From: Helicobacter sp. MIT 05-5293
Lineage (GTDB): Bacteria; Campylobacterota; Campylobacteria; Campylobacterales; Helicobacteraceae
Assembly: GCF_000765665.2 (NCBI RefSeq)
Contig: NZ_JROZ02000001.1
Span: forward strand, 744,001-808,000
Direction of reading: 5' to 3'
Length of the DNA: 64,000 nt
Positions 62,127-64,000 of the stretch are shown one piece after another. Made by a program: the position numbers and the translations under genes. Each line of letters begins with the position of its first letter. The first letter of the stretch is position 1. The notes beneath the pieces were generated by a model. The model did not search any database and was not told where the DNA came from. It saw only the letters and a program-made list of their open reading frames with translations.

Positions 62127-62699
62127 ATGAAAAAAATACTTTTAGGAAGTGTAATAGCTGCAGCAATGATCGTTGGTTGTGCTAATAAGGACAATGCTTT
62201 GGGTGAAGGTGGAAAGAAAATTGATAAAAAAGCACTCCAAGCACTTAGTATTCAAGGTGCTCCAAATTGGGTGCTTAATGCAGGGCAAGGCGATATGAGT
62301 GCTGTAGGCGATGCTCCTATCATCAATGGTGATTTGGGTTTTGCACGCACAGAAGCATTAGCTCTAGCGCGTGATGAGCTTGCTCGACAAGTCGGCGTGG
62401 AAGTCAATAGTGCGCTTAGTCGTGCAGCAAAAGCAAGCACAAGCTCTTCAATGCAAAATTCACAAATTGAAACATTAAGTGAGCAAATTACACAACAATC
62501 GACTTCTCAACTACTTAGTGGGACAAAGCAAACAGATACTTGGATCACTCAAGATGCAAGCAGAGTTTTCGTGCTTCTCAAATTAAGTCCTGAAAATCAA
62601 GCTAAACTTAAAGCAAATGTGAAACAACAAATCAATAAGTCTAAAGTCCCTGCTGATATTAAAACTCAAGCTTTGAAGACTATAGATTCTGAATTCTAA
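62127..62699 (+). CDS. LPP20-family lipoprotein
   Basis: 190 residues from ATG 62127 with AAGGAG. Lipobox MIVGCAN. GAPNWVLNAGQGDMSAVGDAPI followed by FARTEALALARDELARQVGVEV is the LPP20 pattern (PxW...AxGxA, then an Ala/Glu-rich helix). H. pylori LPP20 is an abundant surface lipoprotein. Central region rich in Ser/Gln. Third gene of the operon; a longer frame from 62028 overlaps the LpoB gene and is not the real start. Confidence 0.82.
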   Translation: MKKILLGSVIAAAMIVGCANKDNALGEGGKKIDKKALQALSIQGAPNWVLNAGQGDMSAVGDAPIINGDLGFARTEALALARDELARQVGVEVNSALSRAAKASTSSSMQNSQIETLSEQITQQSTSQLLSGTKQTDTWITQDASRVFVLLKLSPENQAKLKANVKQQINKSKVPADIKTQALKTIDSEF

Positions 62700-62720
62700 A
62701 AATCAATATAGAGAAAGTAA

Positions 62721-63650
62721 ATGAATCATCTTTGTAAAATAGGGCTACTCATTTTTACAATATTTCTATGGGGAGGGTGCTTAGGGAGTTCTTCCCTCAC
62801 ACCGCCTTCTTGGTTTGCTACTACTCCGAAAGACGATTCACTCTTTGTTGGCTTTGGCAATGCGAAGACATTAGATGCTGCTAAAGCCAATGCTTTAAGT
62901 GATATTATCACGCAGATTAATGTAAGTGTCCAATCACAATTTAATCTTAACACACAGCGTCAGAATAGCAATATTGAATATCACTCAAGCAATGATGTGT
63001 GGCTAGATAGCTCTAATATTGAAATCGGTAGTGTCCAATACACCAAAAATGAATTCAAAAATAATCTCTACTATGTCCAAGCACAGATTCCCAAAACTGC
63101 GCTTATTAAACAATTTCAAACAAAATTTAACAATCTCTACAATATGCTCAATGCAAGTAAAATTGGTCAATGCCAAGCACTCTCTGCAAAAGAATTTGCC
63201 CTACTTTCACAAAATATTGAGAATCTTCAGCTGTATGCCTTGTATTTAGAGACTTTAAATCAATCTACCCAAGATCTCTCAAAATTTGAGAATCTTTTAG
63301 CGCAAAATTCACCCTTACCTCAAGCAAAACTACTCATAAATAGCAATGATACAAGTTCTGTGATTAAAGAAATGATTAAAAATGATATGATCAAGGAATA
63401 TGGACATTTTTATGCTATTGATGCAAATGCAAAAAACACACTCAAAAATGATGTCATAATTAGCACTAATGGCAAAGAAGTAAAAATTGAAGTAACACTT
63501 ACTATTTTGGATTGCAAAAACAATCCATCTTTTAGCACAAGAGTTACACACACCCATAGTGCATCAAAACAATACGATGCGTTGCGTTTTGCTTCTCAAC
63601 GAGTAAGCGTTCAGCTTTATAAACAAATCCAAGAATGGATTGAGCGTTAA
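62721..63650 (+). CDS. LPP20-domain lipoprotein
   Basis: 309 residues. Lipobox LWGGC. PPSWFATTPKDDSLFVGFGNAKTLDAAKANALSDI in residues ~27-62 is the LPP20-type domain (PxWF...VGxG...A..A), followed by strands and an unrecognised C-terminal half with a second motif of similar type (DAIDAN-like, VIISTNGKEVKIEVTLTILD). Two cysteines (GQCQAL, LDCKN). Last gene of the operon; probably interacts with the products before it, by position. Confidence 0.78.
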   Translation: MNHLCKIGLLIFTIFLWGGCLGSSSLTPPSWFATTPKDDSLFVGFGNAKTLDAAKANALSDIITQINVSVQSQFNLNTQRQNSNIEYHSSNDVWLDSSNIEIGSVQYTKNEFKNNLYYVQAQIPKTALIKQFQTKFNNLYNMLNASKIGQCQALSAKEFALLSQNIENLQLYALYLETLNQSTQDLSKFENLLAQNSPLPQAKLLINSNDTSSVIKEMIKNDMIKEYGHFYAIDANAKNTLKNDVIISTNGKEVKIEVTLTILDCKNNPSFSTRVTHTHSASKQYDALRFASQRVSVQLYKQIQEWIER

Positions 63651-63661
63651 GGCATTATTTT

Positions 63662-64000
63662 CTATTTAAAGAAATTGCGCACAATTTCCCGATCATCAAA
63701 GTGAATCTTTTCATTCCCAATGATTTGATAATCTTCATCACCTTTACCCAAGATCAATAGCACTTCATTTGATTCAAGATTCTCTAAAGCAGATAAAATC
63801 GCCTTTTTGCGATCAGATTCGACAAATACATTTTGCTTGTTATCAATGCCTGAAAGTATTTCACTAATAATATCTTGAGGATTCTCATTGCGTGGATTAT
63901 CGCTTGTAACATAAATTTTATGTGCAAATTCCCGCGCACACGCTCCCATTCTTGCTCTCTTGCTTCTGTCTCGATCACCCCCTGCTCCAAAAACAACAGC
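63662..64000 (-). CDS. murE: UDP-MurNAc-tripeptide synthetase, 3' part (partial)
   Basis: The last 112 codons of a gene that enters from the right edge. AVVFGAGGDRDRSKRARMG is the mur ligase third-domain phosphate loop (usually GCGGDRDxxKRPxMG), with Ala for Cys and a basic Arg for Pro. VTSDNPRNENP holds the DNPR motif that selects diaminopimelate, and LLILGKGDEDYQII is the ending motif. MurE adds meso-DAP to UDP-MurNAc-L-Ala-D-Glu in the cytoplasm. Confidence 0.92.
   Translation of the reverse strand, partial: AVVFGAGGDRDRSKRARMGACAREFAHKIYVTSDNPRNENPQDIISEILSGIDNKQNVFVESDRKKAILSALENLESNEVLLILGKGDEDYQIIGNEKIHFDDREIVRNFFK

Overview
The window looks like a chromosomal segment of an enterohepatic-type Helicobacter (Campylobacterota, about 37% GC by eye). 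The evidence is lineage-typical content: a XerH recombinase beside a difH-like site, a tmRNA tag ending in APAYAKVA, Hcp-type cysteine-rich Sel1 lipoproteins, LPP20-family lipoproteins, phase-variable homopolymer tracts and sigma-54-type promoters. The species cannot be named from sequence alone.

Layout. 1-8 kb: the 5' end of waaF, hisS, pepF, an SspB-like protein, two adjacent proteins that look like SdhB-like and HdrB/SdhE-like subunits stripped of their Fe-S cysteines, two small or membrane-anchored proteins, a gene behind a sigma-54-type promoter, an FMN-barrel protein and tpx. 8-13 kb: PIN-PhoH ATPase, an outer-membrane-like protein, a SPOR-NlpC/P60 lipoprotein, a Panacea-type (DUF4065) antitoxin-like gene with an unknown 85-residue partner behind a second sigma-54-type site, and azlCD. 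13-22 kb: a dioxygenase remnant, ppsA, purL, two Hcp paralogues and a decayed third copy, thiE. 22-26 kb: a phase-variable Type IIG/ISP restriction-modification locus broken by a G10 tract, with an (AG)11 tract and several specificity-domain-like segments in different frames. 26-42 kb: bpt, an MltC-like lytic transglycosylase, a radical SAM protein, tRNA-Asn, an amino-acid ABC transporter behind a structured leader, sodB, nadC, thiL, rdgB, an OmpA-type lipoprotein, a large unknown membrane protein, a YhhQ-type transporter, psd, nadA and tsaD. 42-49 kb: a leftward operon accC-nnr-thiG-cmoA-eamA-DJ-1, plus ppa. 49-54 kb: a TonB-dependent receptor with a His-rich loop, a zinc-ribbon protein, tmRNA, a PAP2 phosphatase, xerH and the dif site, which puts the replication terminus here. 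54-64 kb: small lipoproteins, a MacAB-TolC-like efflux operon, a divergent lipoprotein operon (COG3014-like, LpoB-like, two LPP20-family) and the 3' part of murE.

Connections. The window supplies enzymes of NAD synthesis (nadA, nadC), thiamin (thiE, thiG, thiL), envelope and peptidoglycan maintenance (waaF, MltC-like, SPOR-NlpC, LpoB-like, murE, psd) and protein-degradation tagging (tmRNA, bpt, SspB-like). The features most deserving a second look are the cysteine-stripped SdhB/HdrB-like pair, the sigma-54-linked toxin-antitoxin-like pair, the doubly phase-variable restriction-modification locus, and the strong excess of the hexamer AGAATC/GATTCT.
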